A DNA stretch of 64,000 nucleotides from Longimicrobiaceae bacterium (GCA_036375715.1 DASVBS010000047.1:1-64000), one strand, 5' to 3'. Shown: positions 33,643-42,906, numbered from the stretch's first letter. Program-made: numbers and translations. The notes: generated from the sequence alone by a model not told the origin.

Positions 33643-35175
33643 GTGATCGGTCCGTCGGTCGACGAGGTGTCGACGGAGGTCGACGCCCCGGCGCCACCCG
33701 CCGGAAGGGTCATGCTGGCCCGCGCGCTCGCACGACAGGCGGAGCGCGCGATGGTTCGCGCTTCCGACGCCCCGCTGATCCGCGGCAATACCGCCCGCAT
33801 TCTGGTCGATGGTCCCGTCGCGTTCGACGCGTGGCTCGCGGCCATCGCGCGCGCGGAGAAGTGGATTCACCTCGAGAACTACATCATCCGCGACGATTCG
33901 ACGGGACGTCTCTTCCGTGAGGCGCTGATAAAGCGCGCCGCCGAGGGCGTTCGGGTACGGGTGCTCTACGACGCCGTGGGATGCTGGGCCACGCCCAGGC
34001 GCTTCTGGAAGCCATTCATCGAGGCCGGGGTGGACGTCCGCGCTTTCGCGCCGATGGGCCTGCGCGACCCGCTGAACTTCCTGCGGCGAGATCATCGTAA
34101 GGTGATCGCGGTGGACGGTACGTACGCCTCCGTCGCGGGGATGTGCATCGGCGACGAGTGGCGGGGGGACGTGGCGCGCGGAATTCCGCCGTGGCGCGAC
34201 ACCGGAGTGGAGTTCCGCGGCCCCGTGGCCGCCGCGATCGACCGCGCCTTCGCGCGCACCTGGTCCGTGGCGGGGGAGCCCCTCCCGGCGGACGAGATCC
34301 CCGATCCGGACGAGGTGCCGCGCGCCGGGGACGTGGCCGTGCGGGTGGTGGAGGGGGAGCCGGGGCGGTCGCGAATCTACCGGCTTTCGCAGTTCGTCGC
34401 GGTGGGGGTGGAGCGACGGCTCTGGATCACCGATCCTTACTTCGTAACGCCCCCGGCGATGACCGAGGCATTCGCCGCGGCGGCGCGAGACGGGGTAGAC
34501 GTCCGGATCATCGTTCCGGCGTACAACAACTGGCCCATCGTGGGGGGCTTCTCCCGTGCCGGCTACCGGCCCCTGCTGGAGGCAGGGGTGCGTCTGTTCG
34601 AGTGGGAGGGGCCCATGATCCACGCGAAGACCGCTGTGGCGGACGGCATCTGGTCGCGGGTCGGTTCCAGCAACCTCAACCTGGCCAGCCTCCTCGGCAA
34701 CTGGGAGCTGGACGTGGCCATCCTGGATCGGCAGGTGGCCGCGGAGATGGAGGACCTGTTCATCCAGGACATGCAGTCGTCGGTGGAGCTGCGGGTCCGG
34801 TCGGTGGAGGGTGGGTCGTTGGGAAAGCGCTTCGTGTACCGCGAGCCGGTGCTGGAGCAGACGGCGGAGCCGAACCGGCGCGAGGTGGAAGCCGCGCGCT
34901 CGGCGCGCGAGCGGGCGCCGCGAGGGCGGCGCCTCGGCCGGGTGCTCGGGCGGGTGGCGCGGGCCAGCTCGGTGCTCGGTCGTGCTCTGGTGGGACAGCG
35001 GCAGGTCGGTCGGGAGGATCGAGGCTGGATCCTGATGATCGCCGCCGGTACCCTGGGGCTGGCGGTGTTGGGCATCGTAGCCCCGCGGCTGCTTGCCTGG
35101 CCGCTTTCGTTCCTTCTGTTCTGGCTGGGGATCGGCAGCGTCTTCCGCGCCTGGCCGGGGCGCCGCAAGGGCTAG
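33643..35175 (+). CDS. Phospholipase D-like / cardiolipin synthase protein
   Basis: 510 residues from GTG 33643; an ATG at 33712 is an alternative. Two HKD motifs: DHRKVIAVDG near 150 and MIHAKTAVADG near 325 with GSSNLNLASLLGNWELD after it. The fold is that of cardiolipin synthase, but the membrane helices sit at the C-terminus (WILMIAAGTLGLAVLGIVAP and a second one) rather than the N-terminus, after a basic linker (about 420-460). It probably makes or remodels phospholipid at the inner membrane. No obvious partner. Confidence 0.88.
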   Translation: MIGPSVDEVSTEVDAPAPPAGRVMLARALARQAERAMVRASDAPLIRGNTARILVDGPVAFDAWLAAIARAEKWIHLENYIIRDDSTGRLFREALIKRAAEGVRVRVLYDAVGCWATPRRFWKPFIEAGVDVRAFAPMGLRDPLNFLRRDHRKVIAVDGTYASVAGMCIGDEWRGDVARGIPPWRDTGVEFRGPVAAAIDRAFARTWSVAGEPLPADEIPDPDEVPRAGDVAVRVVEGEPGRSRIYRLSQFVAVGVERRLWITDPYFVTPPAMTEAFAAAARDGVDVRIIVPAYNNWPIVGGFSRAGYRPLLEAGVRLFEWEGPMIHAKTAVADGIWSRVGSSNLNLASLLGNWELDVAILDRQVAAEMEDLFIQDMQSSVELRVRSVEGGSLGKRFVYREPVLEQTAEPNRREVEAARSARERAPRGRRLGRVLGRVARASSVLGRALVGQRQVGREDRGWILMIAAGTLGLAVLGIVAPRLLAWPLSFLLFWLGIGSVFRAWPGRRKG

Positions 35176-35284
35176 CGGAACGCCGGGGGATCGCGGAGGG
35201 TACTCAGCTCAGCTTTGCGTTCTGCGCATGCGCCGACAGGGTGGCGTTCGCGCACGGCCCAAGATCCTTCCATGGGGCAACTAC

Positions 35285-36376
35285 ATGGAACTTCGGTCCG
35301 CATTCTCCCTGTCGGTGTCGCTCGGGGTGGTCCTTGGTCTCGGCATTGTCGCGTCGAGCTCGAGCGACGCCGGCAGTTCGCCGGAGTTGGTCATCGCTGC
35401 CGTCCGGACCCTCACCGTTCCCCCCGTCCGCTTCGACCTCCCCATCGTTCCCAACTCTTCGGTTGATCGCTTCGTCTCGCTCTTCCGGGATGAGCAATCC
35501 GACCGCATGGCGCTCTATCTGAAGCGCGCCGGTCGATACGAGGGGATGATCCGGTCCAAGCTCCGCGAGCGGGGTCTGCCTGAGGACCTCGTCTATCTCT
35601 CCATGATCGAGTCCGGGTTCAATCCCAACGCCCGCTCCCGTGCGAGCGCCGTGGGGCTCTGGCAGTTCATGCCGGGTACGGCCCGAGACTACGGGCTGCG
35701 GGTCGACGCCTACGTGGACGAGCGCCGGCATCCGGAGCGCTCGACCGAGGCCGCGATCCGCTACCTGGAGGACCTGTATGAGGAGTTCGGCGCCTGGAAT
35801 CTCGCTGCGGCCGCCTACAACACGGGCGCGGCACGGGTCGCGCAGGCAATGCGCGAGGTGACCGGAGCCGAGCGGGGGGTGGAAGCCGATTTCTGGCGTA
35901 TCCGGCGCCGTTTGCCGGCCGACACTCGCGAATACGTGCCGCTCATCTTCGCCGCCGCGATCGTCGGGAAAGAGCCGCACAAGTACGGCATCGAGCAGGT
36001 CGAGCGCTGGCTTCCTCTACCCACCGACACCATCTCCGTACCGGGCGGCACCGCCCTCTCCACTCTCGCCGGCGAAATGGACGTCGACGTGGAGAACCTC
36101 CGCTCCCTCAATCCCCACCTGGTGAAATCCATGACGCCGCCGGGGCCGGATTACCCGGTGATCGTGCCGGATGGGGCCGCGCAGCGTTATGCCGCGGCGA
36201 CTGGAGGTGCGAAGTCGCAGGCGGCCCGCGTGCGCACGCACGAGGTCAGGCAGGGGGAGTCGCTCACGCTCATTGCCCGCCGGCACGGCGTCAGCGTTGC
36301 CGCGCTGCGGCAGGCGAACGGGTTGGCTGAGGATTCGGTGGTTCGTCCCGGGCAGATCCTGCGCCTTCCGGTCTGA
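35285..36376 (+). CDS. MltD-like lytic transglycosylase with LysM repeats
   Basis: 363 residues from ATG 35285, which opens a signal-like hydrophobic segment. Residues 100-225 form the SLT domain: YLSMIESGFNPNARSRASAV with the catalytic Glu, GLWQFMPGTARDYGL and the AAAAYNTGAARV motif. Two LysM modules follow, one divergent (TALSTLAGEMDVDVENLRSLNP, about 245-295) and one clear (VRQGESLTLIARRHGVSVAA, to the end). It cuts peptidoglycan in the periplasm. Its TGA is the first part of the ECF-like promoter for lemA. Confidence 0.92.
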   Translation: MELRSAFSLSVSLGVVLGLGIVASSSSDAGSSPELVIAAVRTLTVPPVRFDLPIVPNSSVDRFVSLFRDEQSDRMALYLKRAGRYEGMIRSKLRERGLPEDLVYLSMIESGFNPNARSRASAVGLWQFMPGTARDYGLRVDAYVDERRHPERSTEAAIRYLEDLYEEFGAWNLAAAAYNTGAARVAQAMREVTGAERGVEADFWRIRRRLPADTREYVPLIFAAAIVGKEPHKYGIEQVERWLPLPTDTISVPGGTALSTLAGEMDVDVENLRSLNPHLVKSMTPPGPDYPVIVPDGAAQRYAAATGGAKSQAARVRTHEVRQGESLTLIARRHGVSVAALRQANGLAEDSVVRPGQILRLPV

Positions 36377-36399
36377 AACCTGCTGCCTCTCGCGGCGTA
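36374..36399 (+). promoter_or_regulatory. ECF-sigma-like promoter before lemA
   Basis: TGAAAC (36374-36379), exactly 16 bases, CGTA (36396-36399): identical in both boxes and in spacing to the promoter of the second 41-aa gene (1618-1643). The TGA is also the stop of the MltD-like gene. The lemA ATG is 102 bases downstream. Confidence 0.5.
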
Positions 36400-36501
36400 G
36401 ACAATGAAGCCGACGTTGTGCGGAGTCGGGCTCGGGGGTGCGACTACCCTGGCTTCCCGGTTCCGCATTTCTCTTGACCCCCCTGATCGAGGAGTGGATC
36501 A

Positions 36502-37092
36502 ATGCGCTTGCGACGTGTCGCGGGCCTCATGCTGATTGGAGTGACGCTTTCGGGCTGCGGATACAACCGCATTCAGGAACTCGACGAGCGTACGGAAGAG
36601 CTCAAATCAAACATCGGCGTGGAGCTCACCAACCGGAACTCGCTGATCCCGAACCTGGTGGCAACCGTTCAGGGGGCGGCTGAGTTCGAGCGAGGGACGT
36701 ACACGGAAGTCGCGCAAGCTCGCGCCGGGCAGCTGACGCAGGCGCAGCAGGCGTTGCAACAGGCGGTGCAGAGCGGAGATGTCGAGCAGATGGCGGCGGC
36801 CGAGGGGCAGCTGAACGGTCAGTTGCGTGCCTTTATCCAGGTCGCGGTCGAGGCCTACCCACAGCTACGCGCGCAGCAGAACTTCATGGCGCTCCAGGAC
36901 CAGCTCGCGGAGAGCGAGAACCGGATCAGCGTTGCGCGCCGAGACTACAACGAGGCGGTACGCGCCTACAACACCTACATACGCCAGTTCCCGCAGGCGA
37001 TCACCGCCCGTGTGATCGGGGCGGAGCGCAAGGAGCCCTACGAGGCCCCGCCCGGGAGCGAGGAAGTGCCGGTGGTGGATTTCGGAGGATAG
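36502..37092 (+). CDS. lemA: LemA-family lipoprotein
   Basis: 196 residues, with a ribosome site GAGGAG. A lipoprotein signal (GLMLIGVTLSGC, Cys 19) precedes the LemA fold: RTEELKSNIGVELTNRNSLIPNLVATVQG, then long helices and the closing DYNEAVRAYNTYIRQFP. Most LemA proteins have an N-terminal membrane helix; a lipid anchor serves the same end. LemA is often found with HtpX or TPM-domain genes, absent here. Function unsettled, linked to envelope stress in some species, which fits the ECF-like promoter. Confidence 0.92.
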   Translation: MRLRRVAGLMLIGVTLSGCGYNRIQELDERTEELKSNIGVELTNRNSLIPNLVATVQGAAEFERGTYTEVAQARAGQLTQAQQALQQAVQSGDVEQMAAAEGQLNGQLRAFIQVAVEAYPQLRAQQNFMALQDQLAESENRISVARRDYNEAVRAYNTYIRQFPQAITARVIGAERKEPYEAPPGSEEVPVVDFGG

Positions 37093-37110
37093 CGGGAGGA
37101 TGACTGACGC

Positions 37111-37149
37111 GAGGGCAGGGAGGCGCCCACCAGGGAGCGCCCTGCCCTC
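37111..37149. terminator. Convergent hairpin between lemA and yggT
   Basis: GAGGGCAGGG (37111-37120) and CCCTGCCCTC (37140-37149), with GGCGC/GCGCC inside. It lies between two converging genes and can serve both. Confidence 0.7.
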
Positions 37150-37153
37150 GGTC

Positions 37154-37402
37154 TCATAGCCTCATCAGCATCACCTGGGTCAGGTGGATCGCGAAGAAGG
37201 CGATCAGCGGGGTGATGTCCACGCCACCGAGCGGCGGGATGACCTCGCTCAGCGGGCGAAGGATGGGGTCAGTGACCTGCCGGACGAAGCGCACCGCCAC
37301 GTTGTCCGAGTAGGGGGAAACGAACCAGGACATCAGCGCTCGTGCGATTATCAACCACTTCAACAGCTCGAGGGCATAGTACAACAGCGTCAGCACGATC
37401 AT
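37154..37402 (-). CDS. yggT: YggT-family membrane protein
   Basis: 82 residues, two hydrophobic helices. Family motif IARALMSWFVSP...NVAVRFVRQVTDPILRPLSEVIPPLGGVDITP. Half the length of E. coli YggT, i.e. a single repeat unit, as in chloroplast and many bacterial relatives. Proposed role in membrane or division-protein organisation. Last gene in the long minus-strand run, 14 bases after the M16-like gene. Confidence 0.9.
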   Translation of the reverse strand: MIVLTLLYYALELLKWLIIARALMSWFVSPYSDNVAVRFVRQVTDPILRPLSEVIPPLGGVDITPLIAFFAIHLTQVMLMRL

Positions 37403-37416
37403 CCACGCTCTCCCGT

Positions 37417-38640
37417 TCAGCCGGTTTCGTCCTGGAAAGGCCCCAGGAACAGCACGATCGGGTCACTCAGCCGCCCGACCGCCGCCCTCAGCCGCTCCAC
37501 CGTCATCTCCTCTATTCCCGCCGCCAGACCGCTCGCTTCGCCGTAGACCAGCAGCTCGCGGGCGAGCTCTCGCGCCCGTTCCTCCGGGGCCGCGAGCGAA
37601 TGCAGCCGTTCACCCCGATATCTCCGCAGCCGTGCCTCGAACCGGTCCTCGAGCATCGGCTCGTGTGCGACCTCCTCGACCACCTCGAGGATCCGCTCCG
37701 CCCACGCGTCGGCCTCCTCTGGTGGGGTGACCAGCTGGAAGCGTAGCTCCCCCCCGGTGATGCGTGGCGAGATTTCCGCCCGCGCGTTGAACACGGAGCG
37801 CCGCACGGGGGAGAACTCCAGTTCGTCCAGCGCCAGTTGGGCCAGGAAGCGTATGGCCTCCAGATCGGCACTCACCGGGAAGCGGTAGCTGACCGAGATC
37901 CAGGTGGTGATGGAGTTGTAGTTCCGCCGAACCGGCGATCGCGCGGACAGGATCGGTTCCACCTCTACGGTCAAACGGCCGGCGGGATTCACGAACTGGA
38001 GCAGGTGATCGCGTACGCTATCCGGATCGACCGGCCCCACGACCGCCACGACCACGCGGTCCGACGTGAAGGCGTCCCGGAGGATGTCGTCCACGTCCTG
38101 GACGGTGAGCTCCCGCACGCTGGAGGGGGTCCCGACTGTTGGCCGCCCCCAGGGATGCTCCGAGCCGAAAAACGCCTCATCGGCCGCCCGGCTTGCCGCG
38201 TCTGCGGGGTTGGATTGCCTGCTCAGAAGCTCGTTGAGGACCGTCTCCCTCTCGCGCTCGACGATGGCGCGCTGGGGAGGATCGCGAAAGAGGGAAACGA
38301 AGAGGGCGCGTGTGGCTTCCTCCCAGACGTCGGGCGCGGCAGTGAGGGTGAAGGAGATCGCGTCCTTGTGTGGCTCGATCGCCAGGCGCGCGCCCAGCGA
38401 GTCCAACAAGGGCTGTATCGGCGCCACGACAGACCGCCCCGCCAGATAAACGATACCTTCCTTCCCCTCCGGCTCGTCGGCGGGACCCGCGAGCACCAGC
38501 ACCTCGGTGGCGACCACCGGGCTGCCCGCCTCTGGCACCACCGCGATCCGCTCCTGCGCCGTGGCACCGGAAGCCACCAACATTGCGGCGATGCAGCCCA
38601 GCAAGGCAGGGCGTCGGAACTCCCTTGCCGTGGCTCTCAT
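37417..38640 (-). CDS. M16-family protein without active site, subunit 2
   Basis: 407 residues, signal peptide (LLGCIAAMLVASGATAQ). Recognised as M16 by DDILRDAFTSDRVVVAVVGPVDP, by ERETVLNELLSRQSNPADAASRAADEAFFG (here EHPWGRP follows), and by the second half (SYRFPVSADLEAIRFLAQLA). The HxxEH zinc motif is absent, as in the regulatory subunit of heterodimeric M16 proteases. Its start overlaps the previous M16 gene by four bases, so the two probably form a periplasmic heterodimer. Confidence 0.85.
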   Translation of the reverse strand: MRATAREFRRPALLGCIAAMLVASGATAQERIAVVPEAGSPVVATEVLVLAGPADEPEGKEGIVYLAGRSVVAPIQPLLDSLGARLAIEPHKDAISFTLTAAPDVWEEATRALFVSLFRDPPQRAIVERERETVLNELLSRQSNPADAASRAADEAFFGSEHPWGRPTVGTPSSVRELTVQDVDDILRDAFTSDRVVVAVVGPVDPDSVRDHLLQFVNPAGRLTVEVEPILSARSPVRRNYNSITTWISVSYRFPVSADLEAIRFLAQLALDELEFSPVRRSVFNARAEISPRITGGELRFQLVTPPEEADAWAERILEVVEEVAHEPMLEDRFEARLRRYRGERLHSLAAPEERARELARELLVYGEASGLAAGIEEMTVERLRAAVGRLSDPIVLFLGPFQDETG

Positions 38641-39929
38641 CTGCGGGTGGCCTCCAGATTCTGCGGCGGAATCTCGGCTCGCACGGCGCCCGCCTCGTCG
38701 AGGCTCTCCAGCACCTCCCTGACGTCACTCACCCCGACATCGGCGAGCTCCGCGTAGAAGCGTTGCGCCGACTCTGCGTCGCCTCCTCGATCGATGAACC
38801 GGCCCACCACCTCGGCCATCCGATCGGGAGTTCGTGAATAGAAGAGCATGTCGTGGCGAAGGGCGCGGGCGGCGTCGGACACCCGCGCTTCGGTGAGATC
38901 GGCGGCGAGCTCGGCCGGAGCTTCTCTCAAGCGCTCGGGCGCGCCGCGGAGCGCCGAGGTGGGAGCCGCCACCATCAGGACGAGAGCTTGCCCGTAATGG
39001 GTCCACCAGTGCTCCCCCCACACCTCGGACGAGGGTAGCTGCGCCTGGAGCAGATCGGCGAGCAGACGAGCAGTGACGCTCACCGCCGCCGCCGGAAGGT
39101 CATCGATCGGATAGCCCACCCCGAACCACCCCCGCGTAGCCTCCGCGGGCGCCAGCGGGCCAAGGAAAGCGGTGTCCAAGCGGGCACCGCTGCTCTCTAC
39201 ATCCGGTGCGGCGGGGAGGTCGGCGAATTCGCGTCTCACGTCCTCGAGGGAGACGTCACCGACGGCCAGGATCGCCAGGCGATCGGGCCGGTAGAGTCTC
39301 GCCCACAGCTCGTCCAGGGGCTCCTCGGAGAGCCGCTCCGCGGAAGCGGGGGTTCCCGCGGCGGAGAGGTCCGCCGGGAAGAGGTGGGCTCGCAGCGTTG
39401 AGCGGAGGTGTTTGTCCGCGGTCTCCCATTCCGCCAGCCGTTCCTCGGTCAGCTCGCGCTCCGCGGATAATCGGGCTCCGGCGCCTGCTACGGGGGGTTC
39501 GAGGGCCGAGCGGAGGATGGCGGCGAGGTAGGGGAGCTCGACAGTCGGCCCGGTGACCGTGTAGACGATGGCGTCGCTGGTGCGCTCCACACGGACCTTG
39601 GCACCTACCACCTGCGCCTGCGCCTCGAGGCTGGGGTAGCGGATGTGCTGGAGCAGATGCCCGGCCCCCGCGAGTCCAGGAGGGTCGTCGACGAGGAGCG
39701 ACATGCGCAACGAAACCAGCGGGATGGCGGGCTGCCGGTGTACCGCGAAGAAGGGTTCGGCGCTCTCCTGCGCCTGCGCAGGGAGCGCCAGCAGGAGGCC
39801 TCCGAGAAAGGCACCGAACAGGTTGTCGCGCGCGAGTTTACGCAATATACCAGTCGTCGGGTCCGAGCTGCCGGAGTTCGGTTGCACCTCGGGCCGGCAC
39901 GGCCACCATCGATCGCACGCAGCCCTCAC
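38637..39929 (-). CDS. M16-family protein with altered zinc motif, subunit 1
   Basis: 430 residues from GTG 39929 (GAGGG upstream); a TTG at 39845 would place the signal peptide (LFGAFLGGLLLALPAQA) at the very start and give 402 residues. The M16 fold is clear (SLRMSLLVDDPPGLAGAGHLLQHI, YRPDRLAILAVGDVSLEDVRREF), but the zinc motif reads HLLQH, with Gln in place of the catalytic Glu of HxxEH. In normal M16 pairs this would be the active subunit, so this pair seems catalytically dead or uses another mechanism. Confidence 0.85.
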   Translation of the reverse strand: MRAACDRWWPCRPEVQPNSGSSDPTTGILRKLARDNLFGAFLGGLLLALPAQAQESAEPFFAVHRQPAIPLVSLRMSLLVDDPPGLAGAGHLLQHIRYPSLEAQAQVVGAKVRVERTSDAIVYTVTGPTVELPYLAAILRSALEPPVAGAGARLSAERELTEERLAEWETADKHLRSTLRAHLFPADLSAAGTPASAERLSEEPLDELWARLYRPDRLAILAVGDVSLEDVRREFADLPAAPDVESSGARLDTAFLGPLAPAEATRGWFGVGYPIDDLPAAAVSVTARLLADLLQAQLPSSEVWGEHWWTHYGQALVLMVAAPTSALRGAPERLREAPAELAADLTEARVSDAARALRHDMLFYSRTPDRMAEVVGRFIDRGGDAESAQRFYAELADVGVSDVREVLESLDEAGAVRAEIPPQNLEATRR

Positions 39930-39983
39930 AGGGGCCGTAAGATACCCCGCGGGGGGAGTGAGTTCCAGGGGCGGAAAAAGCGC

Positions 39984-40017
39984 AAAGGGGCCGCCCGGAG
40001 CGCCCGGACGACCCTTT
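39984..40017 (-). terminator. Terminator after M23 gene
   Basis: On the minus strand AAAGGGTCGTCCGG (40017 down to 40004) pairs imperfectly with the GGGCGGCCCCTTT segment ending at 39984, then GCGCTTTTTCC gives a T run. It is 26 bases after the stop at 40044. Confidence 0.65.
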
Positions 40018-40043
40018 CTGGACTGCTTGTCGGCAGCGATCCC

Positions 40044-40979
40044 TCAGTCCGGAATGGCGTCGCTGATGATGAAATTGAGGGGATCCACCTGCTTGCCGTT
40101 CACCTCCACCTCGTAGTGCAGATGCGGTCCGCTGACCAGCCCGGTGGCGCCCACCTCGGCGATCACCTGTCCTCGCTCCACCCGCTGACCGGCGCGCACC
40201 AGGATGCGGGAAGCGTGAGCGAAGCGAGTGCGATAACCGAAGCCGTGATCGATCTCCACGGTGTTGCCGTACCCGCCGCTTCGGTGCCCGGCGTACCGCA
40301 CGACTCCGTTGGCCGGGGCAAGGATGGGCTCCCCGACCGAGGCGGCGATGTCGATCCCGCGGTGGGGGCGGCTGATCCGGAGGATCGGATGGCGTCGATT
40401 GGGTGAAAAAAGGCTGGAAAGGTGTCCATCGGCGGGCGCAATAGAAGGCGTTGCCGCCAGCCGTTCGGTGTTCTCGCGCAGGGCCCCGATGGCCTCGCCG
40501 AGACTCGAGCGAAGCAGGTTCGCCCGGCGGACCAGGGTCTGGAGGTCGTAGGACGCGGCGAAGACCTTGCCGCCCACCTCCTGGTTCAGCTGGTAGATCT
40601 CCGAGCCCTCCAGAGTGGGTGTGCCAGGGCCGCCGATGCCTACGCGCTGAACGTCCTGGTCGATCGGTGGCAGTCCGGCGATCGCGCGGAAGGTTGCGTT
40701 GTTCCGCGAGAGCGAATCCAGTGCGGCGGCGAGCGTCTGCATCTCGTCGCGGATCTGGTCGACCTCGGCGGCGAGCAGCTCGTTCTCGCGCTTCAGCCGC
40801 CCGGCCTCCAAGTGCCGGTCCTGCCGGATGAAGAACCCGACGGTGAAGGTGCTGAGGAGCAGTGCGGTCACGAGCACGAGAGAGATGCCCGCCCGCACCG
40901 CGGAGCTGGTGACATGGAAGGTCCTTACGCGCTCGCTGTCGTAAGGAACGAGCATCAGGGTCCACCTGGTGCGCGCCAT
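40044..40979 (-). CDS. M23-family peptidoglycan endopeptidase-like protein
   Basis: 311 residues. One N-terminal membrane helix (about 29-51: AGISLVLVTALLLSTFTVGF), a coiled coil (55-95), a linker and a C-terminal LytM/M23 domain. Zinc ligands are visible: HRGIDIAASVG (His and Asp) near 203 and HLHYEV near 285, with the usual GYGNTVEIDHGFGYRTRFAHA strand. All catalytic residues are present, so either an active endopeptidase or an EnvC/NlpD-like activator. Downstream of metG on the same strand. Confidence 0.92.
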   Translation of the reverse strand: MARTRWTLMLVPYDSERVRTFHVTSSAVRAGISLVLVTALLLSTFTVGFFIRQDRHLEAGRLKRENELLAAEVDQIRDEMQTLAAALDSLSRNNATFRAIAGLPPIDQDVQRVGIGGPGTPTLEGSEIYQLNQEVGGKVFAASYDLQTLVRRANLLRSSLGEAIGALRENTERLAATPSIAPADGHLSSLFSPNRRHPILRISRPHRGIDIAASVGEPILAPANGVVRYAGHRSGGYGNTVEIDHGFGYRTRFAHASRILVRAGQRVERGQVIAEVGATGLVSGPHLHYEVEVNGKQVDPLNFIISDAIPD

Positions 40980-41140
40980 AGCCGCGGACTGCCGATGGAA
41001 GAGATGATGGAAGCGGTCCAGATTGCCGCCTGAGCCGCTTCATGGTTGCCTGGGCAGAGGGGTCACGCTGCCTTCGCGCGCGGCGAAAGGGCGACACTCC
41101 TCGAAAAGCGCGGGGTGGGGCAAGTGCAAGCCCATGGCCG

Positions 41141-41164
41141 GGGGTTGCGCATGTGCGCAACCCC
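41141..41164. other. 11-bp perfect inverted repeat between metG and M23 gene
   Basis: GGGGTTGCGCA (41141-41151), TG, TGCGCAACCCC (41154-41164). It lies in the 276-base gap 40980-41255, in which I see no gene. No T run on the minus strand, so either a weak metG terminator or a protein site. Confidence 0.5.
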
Positions 41165-41255
41165 TTCTGCGGCAGTCGGTTAAGAGGGAACTCTCGGGGA
41201 AGGGAAGCGGCCCGCCCTGTTGCATCCTGCCAGAGGTGCGGGCCTTTGCAAGATG

Positions 41256-42773
41256 TCAGGAGGAAGGGGCGAGGTCCGGCCGTGGGAAGAGCACGTCACC
41301 CTTCTGCACCTTCCATCCGGTCGGCTGCAGCGAGGCGAGGTCGTCCAGTCGCGGGAGCTGTTCGGGGCCGCCCAGCTGCCGCCAGAGCTCGAGGGCCTTG
41401 GTCGGAAGGTAGGGACTGAGGAGCACCGCGCTGATCGAGAGCGCGCGCGCCAGCGCCCCGAGCACCGCGTCCAGCGCGTCACCGCGATCCGGATCCTTCG
41501 CGAGCTTCCAGGGCGCCTGCTCGCCGACGAACGCATTGGCGGTGGACACAAGGCCAAGTGCAGCCGCGGCCCCCTCGTGTAGGAGGTAGGCGTCCATCTT
41601 TTCGCGATACTGGGCAACCGCCGCCTCGATGGCGCGGTCCAGCTGCGTGCCGCCCGACTCAGGGATCACCCCTTCGCGGTATTTCAGCACCATCGAGATG
41701 GTGCGGCTAGCGAGGTTGCCGAGGTCGTTCGCGAGCTCCGAGGTATAGCGCTCGTCGAAGCGCTCCCAGGTGAAGCTGCCATCCCCGTCCCAGGGGATCT
41801 CCCGAAGGATGAAATAGCGCAGCGCATCCGGCCCGTAGCGGCCGATCGCCTCGTCCAGGGTGAACGAAACGCCCGCGGACTTGGAGATCTTGCCGCCGCC
41901 CAGCGTCATCCACCCGTGCCCCCAGACCTGGCGGGGTGTCGCGACCCCTGCTGACATCAGCATGGCGGGCCAGTAGACGCAGTGGAAGCGCACGATGTCC
42001 TTGCCGATCACGTGGAGATCGGCGGGCCAGAGGCGCTCGTAGCCCGGGTTCGGGAATCCCGTCGCCGAGAGATAGTTGGTCAGCGCGTCGATCCAGACGT
42101 AGACCGCGTGCTCCGGGTCGCCGGGCCAGCGGATCCCCCACGCCAGCGAGGATCGGGAGACCGAGATGTCCTTGATCTCTTCGATCATCCGCCGCACCTC
42201 GTTGCGGCGCGACTCGGGCCGAACGAAGTCGGTTTCCTCGACCAGCTTCAACAGCGGCTCACGGTAGCGCGAGAGGCGGAAGAACCAGTCGTCCTCCTCC
42301 ATCCACTGGATCTCGCGGGTCGGATGCTCGGGACAGCGACCGTCGACCAGCTCGTCGGCGCTCTTGTACGCCTCGCAGCCGACGCAGTAGTAGCCGGCGT
42401 AGGTGCCTCGGTACAGGTCGCCCGCGGCCTCCATCCGATTGATGATCTCGACCACCGCGTCGCGGTGCCGGTCCTCGGTGGTGCGTATGAAGTCGTCGTA
42501 GGAGATGTGCAGCTTCGCCCAGGCGGCTCGGAACGCGTCGGCGATTCCGTCGACCCACTCCTGGGGTGAGACACCGTTTGCTGCCGCCGTCTGCGCTACC
42601 TTCTGCCCGTGTTCGTCCATCCCGATCACGAAGTGCACGGGAATGCCCTTCAGCCGCTGATAACGGGCGATCGCGTCGGCTCCCACCTTCTCGAGCGCAT
42701 GCCCGAGGTGGGGAGGGCCGTTGGCGTAGTCGATGGCGGTCGTGATGTAGAAGGTGTCGGTGCTCACGAGCAA
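41256..42773 (-). CDS. metG: Methionyl-tRNA synthetase
   Basis: 505 residues. Class I synthetase: PPHLGHALEK (HIGH-type signature) near 20, zinc-knuckle Cys CVGC and CPEH near 130-148, GMDEHGQKV, and GGGKISKSAG (KMSKS-type) near 300. The anticodon-binding helical domain follows. There is no C-terminal tRNA-binding (Trbp111) domain, so it is the short form. Part of the minus-strand run dnaE-accA-ricT-metG. Confidence 0.96.
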   Translation of the reverse strand: MLVSTDTFYITTAIDYANGPPHLGHALEKVGADAIARYQRLKGIPVHFVIGMDEHGQKVAQTAAANGVSPQEWVDGIADAFRAAWAKLHISYDDFIRTTEDRHRDAVVEIINRMEAAGDLYRGTYAGYYCVGCEAYKSADELVDGRCPEHPTREIQWMEEDDWFFRLSRYREPLLKLVEETDFVRPESRRNEVRRMIEEIKDISVSRSSLAWGIRWPGDPEHAVYVWIDALTNYLSATGFPNPGYERLWPADLHVIGKDIVRFHCVYWPAMLMSAGVATPRQVWGHGWMTLGGGKISKSAGVSFTLDEAIGRYGPDALRYFILREIPWDGDGSFTWERFDERYTSELANDLGNLASRTISMVLKYREGVIPESGGTQLDRAIEAAVAQYREKMDAYLLHEGAAAALGLVSTANAFVGEQAPWKLAKDPDRGDALDAVLGALARALSISAVLLSPYLPTKALELWRQLGGPEQLPRLDDLASLQPTGWKVQKGDVLFPRPDLAPSS

Positions 42774-42906
42774 TACTGAAAAAGTCGGAATCCAGGAGTC
42801 GCAAGTCGAAATGGCCGTCTGCCACGTGGCATCCGCGCCGCCGTCGCAATCTACGGGGGTTACCCCGAAACAGCCATTCCGACCCCGGACTCCCGGATTC
42901 CGGCTG

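Noticed and set aside
41101-41245. Possible structured RNA between metG and the M23 gene
   Set aside because: Only one clear stem (41141-41164); no T-box features or wider set of stems, and it lies downstream, not upstream, of metG.
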